Positions 1 through 11,156 of a DNA stretch of 64,000 bases are shown piece by piece (within the stretch, counting starts at the first letter, position 1; the number at the start of each line of letters is the position of its first letter). Source of the DNA: Monarcha castaneiventris obscurior (lineage: Eukaryota > Chordata > Aves > Passeriformes > Monarchidae). A model generated the notes under the pieces. It worked only from the letters and a program-made list of their open reading frames with translations. It had not been told where the DNA came from and searched no databases. The stretch is taken from NCBI GenBank assembly GCA_026261815.1, contig JAMPIT010000230.1, forward strand, positions 40,756,501 through 40,820,500, written 5' to 3'. The translations under genes were made by a program, and so were the position numbers.

Positions 1-136
1 TGAGAACCTGTCCTTTGCTTTCAACTACAGAATTCATTGCTATTGACATAACATTGGTGCTATAAAGTTCACTTGTATCTATTTCAGATCATACATTTTT
101 CCTCTATATATGCTATAAACTCGTAATTGCCTTTAG
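1..136 (+). other. NEK11 intron (3' part)
   Basis: AT-rich sequence ending in a pyrimidine-rich tract and ctttag before the first exon. No exon is visible here. Confidence 0.6.
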
Positions 137-261
137 AGATCCCTGAAGACCCAGAAATTGCAGAAGAATATTATAAAGATGAGTTTGAATCCTGTTCAGA
201 AGACAGTGAAGAGGAGGAAGATGCAGAATTGTCATGGACAGTCTCTAAGACAAATCACCAG
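137..261 (+). CDS. NEK11: NEK11 internal coding exon, first of four in the window (acidic linker of the C-terminal tail)
   Basis: This exon encodes part of the tail of NIMA-related kinase 11, a Ser/Thr kinase of the DNA-damage G2/M checkpoint that acts on CDC25A (family knowledge). Read from 139 it gives 41 codons starting IPEDPEIAEEYYKDEFES, followed by a run rich in Glu and Asp and ending TNHQ. The IPEDP..AEEYY..FDS/FES block followed by an acidic stretch is how I recognise NEK11. The donor is CAG|gtatatg after 261 and the exon ends in phase 0. The acceptor is ambiguous: AG at 135-136 gives a start at 137, and AG at 137-138 gives a start at 139. I chose the first AG, which follows the pyrimidine-rich ttgccttt; the previous exon would then supply the first base of an xAG codon. 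The kinase domain exons lie upstream of the window. The identification is strong, and the exact left edge is uncertain by 2 bp. Confidence 0.88.
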
Positions 262-3200
262 GTATATGTGACCATTGGGAACACAGAATACACTTGATGC
301 TCATTTTCCATGAGAAAACTGAGTTCCCAGAGTTTGTCCTACTGACATTGCTGAACTTTTCTTTTTTATTTTTTTAGGGGGGTGTGTATATATCAATAGC
401 ATGAATTAATTATATGTATATTATAAGATATTGATGAGAAAGATTTTTGCATTCCTTCAAGATTAAAAATAACACTCCCATGAATGCCTTAAGGTAGATC
501 ATTGTCAGAAAACATCCTTGTGACTCTAAAACCCTCAGAGTGGGATCTTCTCAAATGCTAGCTATGATTTAAATTAAATTAAAGCTGAAGGTATACTTCA
601 AGCATAAGATCTAAATTCCAGCTCTAATCCCAGGCAAAGATAGACACCTCTAGTTCCTGCCTATATTAGACATATTTTCTAGGACAGTGTGATGAACTAT
701 GAGCCTAAACAGCTGCAAGATTTGACCAAATCTGTAGACTTTCCCACATCATAGAAAGTGTCAATGAAGAGAAAACTTATTGTTGAAAGGCTTAAAGTGG
801 CTTTATCAGTTGAGGCTGCCAGAAGAACGTCAGGGATTGCAGTGTGAAGGTTGAAGCTTATTGGAAAAGGCACCTAATTTAGATCTGATCAGAACAAGCT
901 GAGATGAATCTTGTCTCCAGTGATCAAGTCTCAGTGAAATCAATAAACTTAAGTGCCTGAGGCAGTTCTGAAAATGGATCTCCCTAAGACATTCAGGATC
1001 TATTAATTTTTCCCATGGACCACCAGTTTCAAACATGGCCTATAGGGCTTATATCTGGTTCTGCCTAGAAGCATTTACTTTATTCTGTGATCATGTGCAA
1101 AGTTTGCAGAACAGGGTGTGATATCTTCTGCATTTCAGGGAACCAGCTGAGTAGACTAATACTCTTCACAAAATTATAAATAACTTGTGGTTTTTGAAAA
1201 CTTTGAACTAACAGCTTCTTTGAGATGTAGTTTTTAAGGCAAAAATAAAGTGTGAGAAATCAGAACTCTACTTCTACCACAGTAGCAGGGGATCCTGAAA
1301 TTGTCCCACAAGTAAAACTTGAAGTTGAGTCAGAAACAGCTTCATTCAATCTAGAAATGTCCTCCTAGCTTTCAAATTAAACACACGTGATGCCTTAAAA
1401 TTCAGGAGCAATTTGTGCAGTAGTGCTCTGAAGAAAATTACTAGTAAATTGTAAAATAGTGGAATATCTTAGACAATAGGTTTTTTTCAGTTTGCTGGGT
1501 TTATGCTTACCTACAACACTTACACATGCAAAGAAACCTTGCCCAGAAAGTCTACCACAAAATACTCTTGAAAATGAAATTACTGCTCATTTTCATCAGA
1601 CTCTGAGAAAATTTTTCTTTTTTAGAATGCCTTTTGAAATTTTCATTCAGCTTTCATTGATGGTATCGTTTAGTGTCAATCAGTAGTGTTTTTGAACAGG
1701 CAGACTGCTGCTTGGAATTAATGAAGGGCAGAAGATAAAAATAGATTTCTCAGTAATGCAGAATAAATTAGGTGTTGGCATTCAGATGTGAGCAGCCACA
1801 GTCCCTCATGTTGCAGTGACTAAAAATTCCGTGATGACAAGGACCAGCATGGTGGGCTGGAAGAGCACCATCCCACTGTTGTCTCTGTCCAGTCCCCGTG
1901 GCCCTGAGGCTTTGCTTTACCAGCACACAGAGCACTGACCCTCTGTGAACTGCCCTGCACAGACTGACTGGAATGCACCCCCGTGACCATTTGCCTTTTG
2001 GGACATCCTCTAGCATGGAAGTCAATTATCTGTGCTTTTCTCATGTTGACCCCAGCACCTTAAGATATTCAATGTGTGTTTCTGGGTATTGACACAATTA
2101 CCTTTTCTATTTCTTGGGAAGTGAAAATAGGCGATTTTTGCTTTCTCAAGTGAAAAATTCTGCAGTAAGTCCGAGGTCAAAGCAGAATGAACATAGCTGT
2201 GTGAATCTGAACACCTATGTCTGAACTCAGCAAACAGAAGGGCAGTACTGTGAGGGGAAGTAAGCAAGGATTTTTAGGGAGTAAACATCTAATGCAGGTT
2301 GGATGGAATATTCAGAGAGGTCCGTCTTTGGTGATTATAAAGGGATCTACAGTTATTAACATGCACACATCTTTCTTCTGGATGTCAACAGTTATGTGAG
2401 ATGAATCCCACTCAGAGGTAGGTGGGATCATGCTCAGTATTAATAATAAGCTTCAAATCCTACCAGAATAGCAAAGGTTTGCTTCTGCAGTCGTTTACTT
2501 AATACCAAAAATCCTACTTCAATTTCTGTGATGGGATTCATATTCTTAAACACTTTCTTCAAAGATACCTTAAATCAAGCTCTTGAAGGTGTGTGCTAAA
2601 AAGGAAATCATTCCACTGCAACACAGTAAGGACTTGCAAGCTAATTTCTGCAAAACTCTCAAATTTCCAATTCCAAGATTGCTTTACTAGTTACTTTGGT
2701 GCAGAGAGTGCAAAGTGCTGCATCTGGTGGTGCTCTCTGGTGACCCCATTATTTCAAACAAGGATTAAAAATAAGCCAATGTTCATGCAGTAGCATAGGG
2801 TCATAAAAGTCATCTAACTGAACAACATATTAAGGTGCAAGTGTAGAAAGGGATATGAGGTGTTTATTCAAGCTATATTAGGCTCCCACAGATGTCAAGA
2901 CAGTCTGAGAAGTAGTGGCCTCGTGGGATGTAAGACCACTTAGGAAGGTAGAGTTAGGCACTGAAACAATGCCATTTTAAAGGTTTAGGATGGGAGTTGA
3001 GACAGCTTTTTTTCTCATGTTGATACCTTTCAATACAGCCTCTCTGATTTCAGCTACATTGTCCAGCACTGGAGTTTAGTGTCCTTTGTTCCTTTCTTTC
3101 GGAGCAGAAATGCACATTTGCAGATTTCAAGGAGCAATTTGCCAATTACTTTTCCTGGCCTCCACCTCTTCAAGCCAGTGGCTCTTTTCCACGTTTTTTT

Positions 3201-5604
3201 TCTCTAGGAGAAACAATTTCTTATTAGGGGGAAATCATGAAAGAGAATGACTGTTTTTAAAAACATTTTAATATGTGATGCTTAACAGAGGTTCCATCTT
3301 GAAAAGTTGGTGTGTAATGAAGCTTCTGTGGGCTTTGATTTAGCTGAAATGCTAGTGGATGCTCTTTGCTGCAGTTCATCACCATGCTCTTAGTGGTTTT
3401 TGTCAGCAACCATGATAACAAATTCACCCACTTCATTATGATAAAATCTACTACTGTGATGCATTTGGTTCCTATTTTCAAATTCCAAGTTGCTTCTGAA
3501 ACTGTCAAGCCAGACAATCAGCTGGCATAAATTGTCATAGCTCCAGCAGCTCTGAGTGGTCTGTGTGCTGTGACCCCAAAAACGCTCCACTGGATTCCTA
3601 ACACATGCCTTGGCATGGCTTGTGGCTGTTAGAAATGGGGCTGTTTGTTCTGAAATGTGCAAGCATTCACCCACAATGGCCCTTATGCAAAGGAGTGCCT
3701 CTCTTCTGGGCATCTGTCAGAGTCCCTTGTCCATTCTGTAGGGCTTTTCTTTCTCTGCAGAAAAAAGAGAAAGATTAAAGAAATATATTAAATGAAACAG
3801 CTAAATCCTCTTCCAGTGCTAAATCCAAGTGGGGAAAAGTCAGGAGTCATGAAAGAGGTGAAAATATATCTTTTGCCTTACGGCATAATGAGAAAAAATC
3901 AGCTTTGTTGTTATAATTGGAGTAAATATGATGTCCTGTTGTGAGAAGGCAAAGGTTTGGGAATTACAGGCTTTATCCTATTAAAAAAGAGGGGGGGGGG
4001 GGGCAGGGGGCAGGGAAAGGGTTTTCTTAAAGCAATAGTGTTGTACATGGTTATTTACTATGCTTTTGTCAATCTGTCTGTAGATTTGTGGTTAACAGTT
4101 AGTGATAATGAAAGTAAAAGAATTACAAAGTAATATTAGCAGAAAATCAATATAAATTTTTAGTTTTGAATGAAAAAGATTTAATAACTTTTTTATGAAG
4201 TCCTAACGGTTCTTTTTTCTAAGAAGTACAGAGAAATTATATTTGTAATACTAAGTCTGTCTTAATTCAATATTTAATACGCACCGTGTGTATTAACGTT
4301 TCATTCTCTAGCATTTCCTGGCTGCAGAACTGGAAACCCTTGTGCTGACTTGATCCAATCAGGACCCCACAGACTGCTCCAGAAGGCCAAAGAGGCTCCT
4401 TCAAACCTATGAGCTTGTGGGTTACCTGTTGCAATGGCCACCCAAGAAGCTGATTCCCACCTTGCAAACATCAGCTAAAGTAGCAGAGCCTGCTTCAAAT
4501 ATAAGCCCATGAAACAACCTGGGCTGAAGAATAGTTAATTTATGCTCATCCATAACAGCTCCCACTTGCACCAGAAGGCCCCTAAGCTGGCAGTCATTGC
4601 CAACAATTACTGCTGTCCTGTTTAGGTATCCTGGCAGTTCCTAAACTTGAGAAATTTGGAATGAGCATTTTTAGTAAGATCACAGAACATAAAGCAGATT
4701 GTCCATTGTAGAAGTGGAGGTCAATATTGTTTCTTTTTATTCCGTTGTTTTAAGTCTTAAAGGCATAGAGTGCTGAATATTCTTTTTAAATGTGTATTTT
4801 TGACATGTTTTCTAGCAAGGTCAAGAATTTGACTGTCAGATTTAAATAGTCAAGAAATGCTGTGTTGTCAAATGTGATACGGCAGCATCTTATGCACAGT
4901 CAGAGTCCAAGTTTTTCTTGGACTGTCATTAAATTGTGATGTAATTCCTGGACAGCAATCATTGCTTAATGGCCAGAACTTTAAATTTCATCTGTGTACA
5001 CAAACAGCATTTCATATGAAAGACATCATGGCAAAACTGTTAGCCATCTGTTTGGTAAGAGAGCACTTGAAATATAAAAATGTTAAAATGTCTTCTTAAT
5101 TAAAAAATTTTTGATTAGTTGTTGTTATTAGACACACAAGTAGATACAATTACACAAAATATAAGTATTAATTTACTGTGGGCAGCTATAATAAGCATAC
5201 AAGAATTTGGCATAGTTAAAAAGTATAAAATTGCCTTTGTCAATGTAATATTGTCTTAGATATTCCAGGACTAACAGATGATAAAATGCTGGTGTATTTT
5301 CAGACACTGCACACCACCCTCCACAGTAAATATATCTCCTTTAAACTTCATGCACAGTTGTACTAAACACTTGTGTTCTACAAGGAATCTTACTTAAATA
5401 ATTGTTTGGTTATAACATCATTCCAAAGCCTGATGTTTCAGGAGAAGAAAACATAGAAAAAGTCCTGGGCAATGTAACTTCTTTAAAGCCTAGTCTTGAC
5501 ACTGGTGTGATATCCTCTGTTTGTGGGATTGTACCTCTGGTACATAGCGTTTCTGTTTAAGTTTGTGCTCACACCAATGCTATTCCTGTTTCATTTGTTC
5601 ACAG
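262..5604 (+). other. NEK11 intron, 5.3 kb
   Basis: It starts gtatatg and ends ttgttcacag. It is mostly AT-rich unique sequence. It holds the G-run at 3991-4021 and several short open frames on both strands (for example 107 codons on the minus strand at 3390-3713) with no recognisable domain. A slightly GC-richer block at 1800-2050 is unassigned. Confidence 0.7.
3991..4021 (+). repeat. Poly-G run with G-quadruplex-type motif
   Basis: Thirteen consecutive G at 3991-4003 are followed by G-runs at 4006-4010, 4013-4015 and 4019-4021, separated by CA, CA and AAA. Four runs of at least three G with loops of 2-3 bases meet the usual G-quadruplex definition. The motif is on the sense strand of the NEK11 intron, so it could form in the pre-mRNA. 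Confidence 0.85.
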
Positions 5605-5665
5605 GACAGTGATATGGAGGCAATGGTTAAGCATTTGGAGAGTGTCCTGAATAACAGCTCATTGG
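5605..5665 (+). CDS. NEK11: NEK11 internal coding exon, second of four (61 bp)
   Basis: A small exon bounded by ttgttcacag|GACAGT and CATTGG|gtaagg. It enters in phase 0 after the first exon and encodes DSDMEAMVKHLESVLNNSSL plus the first base of a Gly codon. In family terms this is the short helical segment (DSD-EA---LE-VL) that follows the acidic linker in NEK11. At 61 bp it shifts the frame by one, so skipping it would put the next exon out of frame. Both flanking introns exceed 5 kb. Without splicing, the frame runs seven codons into the intron and stops at TAG. The assignment rests on frame continuity with the neighbouring exons, good splice sites and similarity to the remembered NEK11 tail. 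Confidence 0.88.
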
Positions 5666-8600
5666 GTAAGGTGATGTCTCTTCTTTAGGTAGCAGCAGGT
5701 ATTAGCAGTCTGTGTGCATTGCAGTCCAACTATTTCCATTTTGCAACAGAATAACTCAAAAAAATGTGATCTCCTTGAAAATTATTTCCTTAAGCTACTG
5801 CAGAGAAGTATAATTATACCAAAAGAAAAGGCATAAGCAGTTAAGTGCTTTTGTTAAAATTAATAAAGCCATAAAACATGATAGTCAGAAGTGTAGAATG
5901 TTAACAAAAACTTTTAAAAACTTGGCTACCATCATTTTTTCTCCAGAGGAAAATATTTGAGGATATATAAGCTATTTTAAAGTTTTTAGTCCTGGTAACA
6001 ATAAGAGAAAATGAGTTAAAATATTTTTTTTTTTTAAAAATCATGATCAAGGTTTGAATAATACTTAATTTATGTTGCAGTATCCCATTATAGGTACAAA
6101 GAAAACAGTAAGAATTTAAGTTTGTAATTTAATCCTAAAATCTCGGGCAAAATATTGTCTATAAAGTTTGAGTTTGAAAGCCTGGGTTCTTGTGGTCTAC
6201 TTAAAAGCTAAAAAGAAAACTTACATGAAAGAAGGCTATTGACTGTGGCTGCTGAAGTCGCTGTCCTCGGAGGCCACTGGGTGGGACTGCGCCAGGAGCA
6301 GCCTGAGTGTGAGCTGCATGAACTCAGCTGCTGGCCAGCTGAGCTCCCAAAGGCTCCCATGGGAACTGCAGTCTCATTTAGCTGCTTCATTTGCATTCGT
6401 TCAGTCTGGATGAGCCTCACTCGGTATTATCTAAAACCACGACACTGGAGAATCCTAGGAAGTCCTCCTTCCAGAGATTCTTCCAGTGCTGAGCTCTGTT
6501 TCACCCCTGCTTGTGAGCATGGGCAGATGGGAAGAGAGAGGCAAAGAAGAAGAAGGATGAAAGGAAGTAATCGAAGCTGTGGCCATCATGGTCTTGTAGC
6601 CACTGGTCACCGTCTGGGTCCCATGTCAGGGAGAGCCTCAGGACTGAAGGAAGGAACACTTGCATCCAACTTCTCTTCACACTTGCAGAGAACCCCCTGT
6701 CTCCAAATTCTGCACTCATTTATGCATTTGCAGCATCATTGTCTGCAATGGGTTTGCAGAAGTTGAAAGAAGGACAAAATTTTGCTCTGTGCTTCGATGT
6801 TTTGTTATTTTAATTAAAGAGAGGAAATGCCTTGAAGGCTGCTGAGAACAATCAAGAATATTAGCCAAACAGTGGTGTTTTAAAAACAATCTTAGTATTA
6901 GAAACTCCCTTGTCTTAATCTTTTTCATTCAATATTAAGAACAAGAAGAAGCCTTTTAAAAATTGTAATATTAAAGAATTAAATTGTACTTTTATAATTA
7001 AAAAAACCTCCAACCAGTCTGTGCTGAAACCTATAGCCTTCCTCCAAGCTAAGGTAGTAATTAGGTATGATTTTCTCCAAAGAAATACATCCATTTAAAA
7101 ATAGAGGTTATATGTTACAAGAACAAGTGGAAACAAAATGAAAGAGCTCACTATGCAGTAATTAGAAGAACTGCTGCTATAGCCTAAGCAATTAAATCAA
7201 AATTTCTGTCAGGGCAAGACAACATGAGACAAAGCCTGAAGCCTTGCAGATTCGGTTCCAGATGTGGGGCCTGGTGCAAGCAGTGGCAATACCATATTAC
7301 TGGGCTACAGAGCTACAACATAATTATAATGGCTACTTTTGAAAACAGTATGGATTTCATGGCAATAGTAGGGAAATAGAAGCAGGAATCTGGCCAGGAC
7401 GGAATTTCTTGTGGCGTCCTTCATTGTTAAAGTATAACGAAAAAATAATGAGCTATTTCAAGTAGTTGTTGGTTCTAAAAAATAGAATTTTTTTTTTTTT
7501 ATGTTAGCAAGGGCTGTGATAAAAAGGATGCAATAAATATACATTGTTTTTCAACAGGTGGAATTTGTTTAGTATAAACCTCACTGGTTATAAAAGGACT
7601 TGGGAGGTAACTGAGTTTTCTCCTCAAGAGGTTCTACAGAGTCACTCCAAATACCAGGGCTTTAGTGTGGTACACAGTTGCTTTTGTGTTGGTTATACAG
7701 GTCTGTGTGGAGTGCATTTAAAATAAGATAGGCCATGCTGATAAATTAGAAAGATCCCAGAAGAGAACCGCAAAAGAAAAGGGAGTTTGAAAAACTCATT
7801 TTACAATTTACTAAATTTGCTTGGCATAAAGGAAGAGAAGGTTAGGGGCAGTTGGGTCATTTTGTGTCGTTTAGGTATCAGGAAAACACATCTGATTCTA
7901 ACCTTTTACATCTTGTACAAAAAGGCATTGTAGGATCTCATATGTAGCAGTGAAAGCTGAAGAAAAGAAATCTGAAATACAGACAGAAGTTTGTGATTCC
8001 ATGGAGATAACAGCTTCACAACACATAATGGCTTACAAAGAGATGCAGTAGATGTGTGTCACCAATTCTTTGGTCATTAGCAGAAATGTCTGTAGGAATG
8101 CCTTTGGGCCATAATTAATGAAAACTCTTACCAGATAATGCACCTGTGAATAAATTCCTTTCCCTACAGATTCTCAGTGATAACCTCAAACTTGTGCTCT
8201 ATCACCTGAGAGGACAAAGATCTTTTGCCCTTTGCCCTGCATTGTTCTCTGCAATACTGGGTTAGACACTTGGAGACATTAAAATACATTTAGAAAGCCA
8301 GAATACCTGGTTTTGAAAAGTCAATGCTCTTGTTGTTTCATTAGATTTTGTTTAATGGATCAAGAATGATAAATTGGATAAAAAATGCAAATAATAATCT
8401 GGTAACTTTTTGAAGCAGCATATTTCCTTGTTGTTTGTTGATATGTGGGTACACAAACTGCCTGAAGCTGGGTGCAAAATATATTATCAATCAAGTAGCT
8501 GCTTCTAAGAAAATACCCTTGATATAGAAGTTGGAATGATTGTGAATCAGCCCAGCAAAATTTGTTGAGCTCTGCTGTAGCACCAGTGTATCAAGCTCTT

Positions 8601-11059
8601 AGCAGTCTTTACTGAGAATTCATTTTTTTAATGACTAACTGCACCTTTGCAGCATCCTACAATCTTCAGTCTGTGCTGCCTTGCAGTAGCCAGACAATCA
8701 TATTAAATGCAGAGGAAGATAGAGAGTTTGCATGTAGAGATGAAGTTTTTCTTGGCCAACTGCCAATGTGTAAAGTAGACGAAATTGGAATTATTTAGCC
8801 AGAAATCTCAGGGGAAAAAAAAAACCAACAAATCAAAACAAACAAGAAGGATGTCTTTAATAATTAAATGTCAGAGGAGAAGGAAATATTGTAGTAATAA
8901 ATATACTGAATTCACTAAACAGAAAGAATATGCTGAGCTCTTACTACAGTGATATATCCTGTAATAATAGCAATGCCAGAATTTATCTGGTGCCTGTGGT
9001 TAAACATACTCTTTCTTAAGAGACAGCAATTTTTATATTTTCCTTAGGCCACTAGTGCTCGGTGCTCAGGGCATCAATTTTTAATTGGTTTCAAAGCACC
9101 ACAGCCCTACATCTGGACCTTAATGCTGTGCCAACCAAGAGAGGAGCGTGCAACCCAGTAAGTCATGAGCATTGCTTTGCACAGCACCTGGAGTTTCCTC
9201 AGGGCTATCCTGAAGATAGCTGGATTTTCCAGTGCCACTAAAGGAGTTGAATGCTTACAGAATCCATGTGGATATACATGTGTACTGTTACAGGAAATGT
9301 TTTTTGCATGAATGGATGAAGTAATTGGTTGCCAGTAAGAACTGGGCTTGCCATTTTTCATTTTTCAAACTGCATTAACTATACCTGAGTTGTAATATTT
9401 AGGCACCAGACAATTCCTAGCCATTAGGTGTAAAGATAAGCTAGGAAAATGTTTTTAAATGTGCAATTGTTTGTCCATCCAGCTGACAGAATCAGGAATC
9501 CATTGCTTCTCTGGATGCTTCTGAATCCAGCAGACACTCACTGTGAGTGACTCAGTAGGATCACTCACAATGGAAAGTTTTAATCTCAGTATTCAAATGT
9601 ATGCGATCAAGGTCTAGAATCATGTATGATATAGGAGCTTAACCCTTGGGAGAGCCTTGATTACACATTCCAGAGCATTTGGTGTTCTCTGGGAGTGTCT
9701 ATACCAACTCATAGAGGGAGGGTAGCTGCAAGCTCCCTCTGGCTGCATGTGATCTCTGTTAGTGCAATCCGAATGAAACTAAACCCCAGCTGAGTACAAG
9801 CTAAAAACCCCTGCTAGGAGGGGAATGTGTGTTCATTTAGACAAGGCACTGTGTTAACATGTTTGACTTTTTACTTGTTCCTATCCTATGCAGAGCCCTC
9901 CCACTCCTGTTCAGAACTTGAATCCTGTGTGCCACAGCCCACACATTTACACAGGATGTAGTCCCACCCTGATGCATCTTCTCCTTTTTTTGGGAAGTGA
10001 AATCCTAATGCCAAACAATTTGCAAGAAGAAGCTAAAATAGCTGCTTTGTTTAGCTTAACAAATTGAAGGCTGAAATAGGATCTCTTTTTCCAGTTTTAA
10101 AGAAATGAAAGGAGTATGCTAAAGGGAAGGAAAGAACTGTGTAAGCCCAAGAAAAGAACTGGCACAGGAGGAAAATGAGCATGAACTGCTCGATAAAGAA
10201 ATTTTGTCAGGAAATAAGAGGGGAGATTTTAGCCGCCAGCTCCCAGTGAGGCTTTGAAATTGTATTTCGATGGGAGCAGTCAGGGCAAAAAGTACATAAA
10301 TTTCTTAGGAAAACCACAGACTTGTATGATGGAATGACTATATGAAATTGCAGCATATTTGAGCTGATAACCCTGACAGTCCTCTGTGATTCTGCACTTC
10401 TGTGTTCCTGTGGATGAGTACCTCAGTGTTATGTGGGCCCTAGGTCCTGAAATATTGCAACAGCTCACAAGGCCTGCAAACAGAAAGAGTGGGCACGCAT
10501 GTTTATGCATATGTATATTTCTCACACATGCATATTTAATTACATATACAGGTATGTTTTTTATATATATATATATATATTTATACAAAAAAAGAGTACC
10601 TTTATCTGAAGGAGAGGTGATATTGTAAGTTAAATACTTCCAGTTTACAGTGAAGCTAAAGGAGAGACTTGCCTGTTAGGAAGAATATTCTTGCTCTTAA
10701 AAATAAGTACAAAAACAGTGGAAGAAAATGCATGTTGTCTGAACAAATTTAGTTTTGTTGGATGTTGATCTGTCCCAGCACTTCCTTGAGTGATTGTCCT
10801 TTCTGTTGTAATTCCTTGTGTATCACACAGAAGGAAAATTGTTCTTACAATTCTGGTGTCTTTAAACTATAAACCTACTTGTCCCTCAGAAAGGAGTTGC
10901 CCTTAATGTGCATTTAATAATCTAATTCATCTTTAATTAATGTGGCACTGCCTTGTGAGAAACAGGAACAGTCTTCCTCCTTCTGACTGCCCTTGATTCT
11001 GCAATAGAGCTCAGGGGATGAAGGTGAATAAGGTTGTGTGTCTGTGCATTGATTTGTAG
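5666..11059 (+). other. NEK11 intron, 5.4 kb
   Basis: It starts gtaagg and ends gatttgtag. It contains a GC-richer block at about 6230-6770 with a 175-codon open frame of no recognisable family, and an AT-dinucleotide tract near 10,562. The rest is AT-rich with no supported feature. Confidence 0.7.
10562..10580. repeat. (TA)n microsatellite
   Basis: About nine TA units, set in a wider alternating purine-pyrimidine stretch (10,497-10,585) with CATATG and ACATGC steps. Confidence 0.85.
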
Positions 11060-11156
11060 GCTCGACAACAGTCACCAGAGTGTCTCCAGGGGTGCCCCAG
11101 GGATTCAGAGCTCTCAACAGTACGATGGCCGAGACCAAGCTGAAACGCATGAGGGA
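11060..11156 (+). CDS. NEK11: NEK11 internal coding exon, third of four (97 bp)
   Basis: The acceptor is gatttgtag|GCTCG. The exon enters in phase 1, completing a Gly codon (G|GC), and encodes STTVTRVSPGVPQGF, then RALNSTMAETKLKRMR, then the first two bases of a Glu codon. The SPG.P..F..LNS.MA.TK.KRMRE pattern is typical of NEK11 and leads directly into the final exon. The donor is GGGA|gtaagtag, a near-perfect consensus, and the exon leaves in phase 2. The donor is unusual in context: read straight through, GA plus gtaa gives Glu (GAG) followed at once by a TAA stop, so an unspliced transcript would end the protein at this residue. The basic KLKRMR stretch may contribute to nuclear targeting, which is inference. 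Confidence 0.9.
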
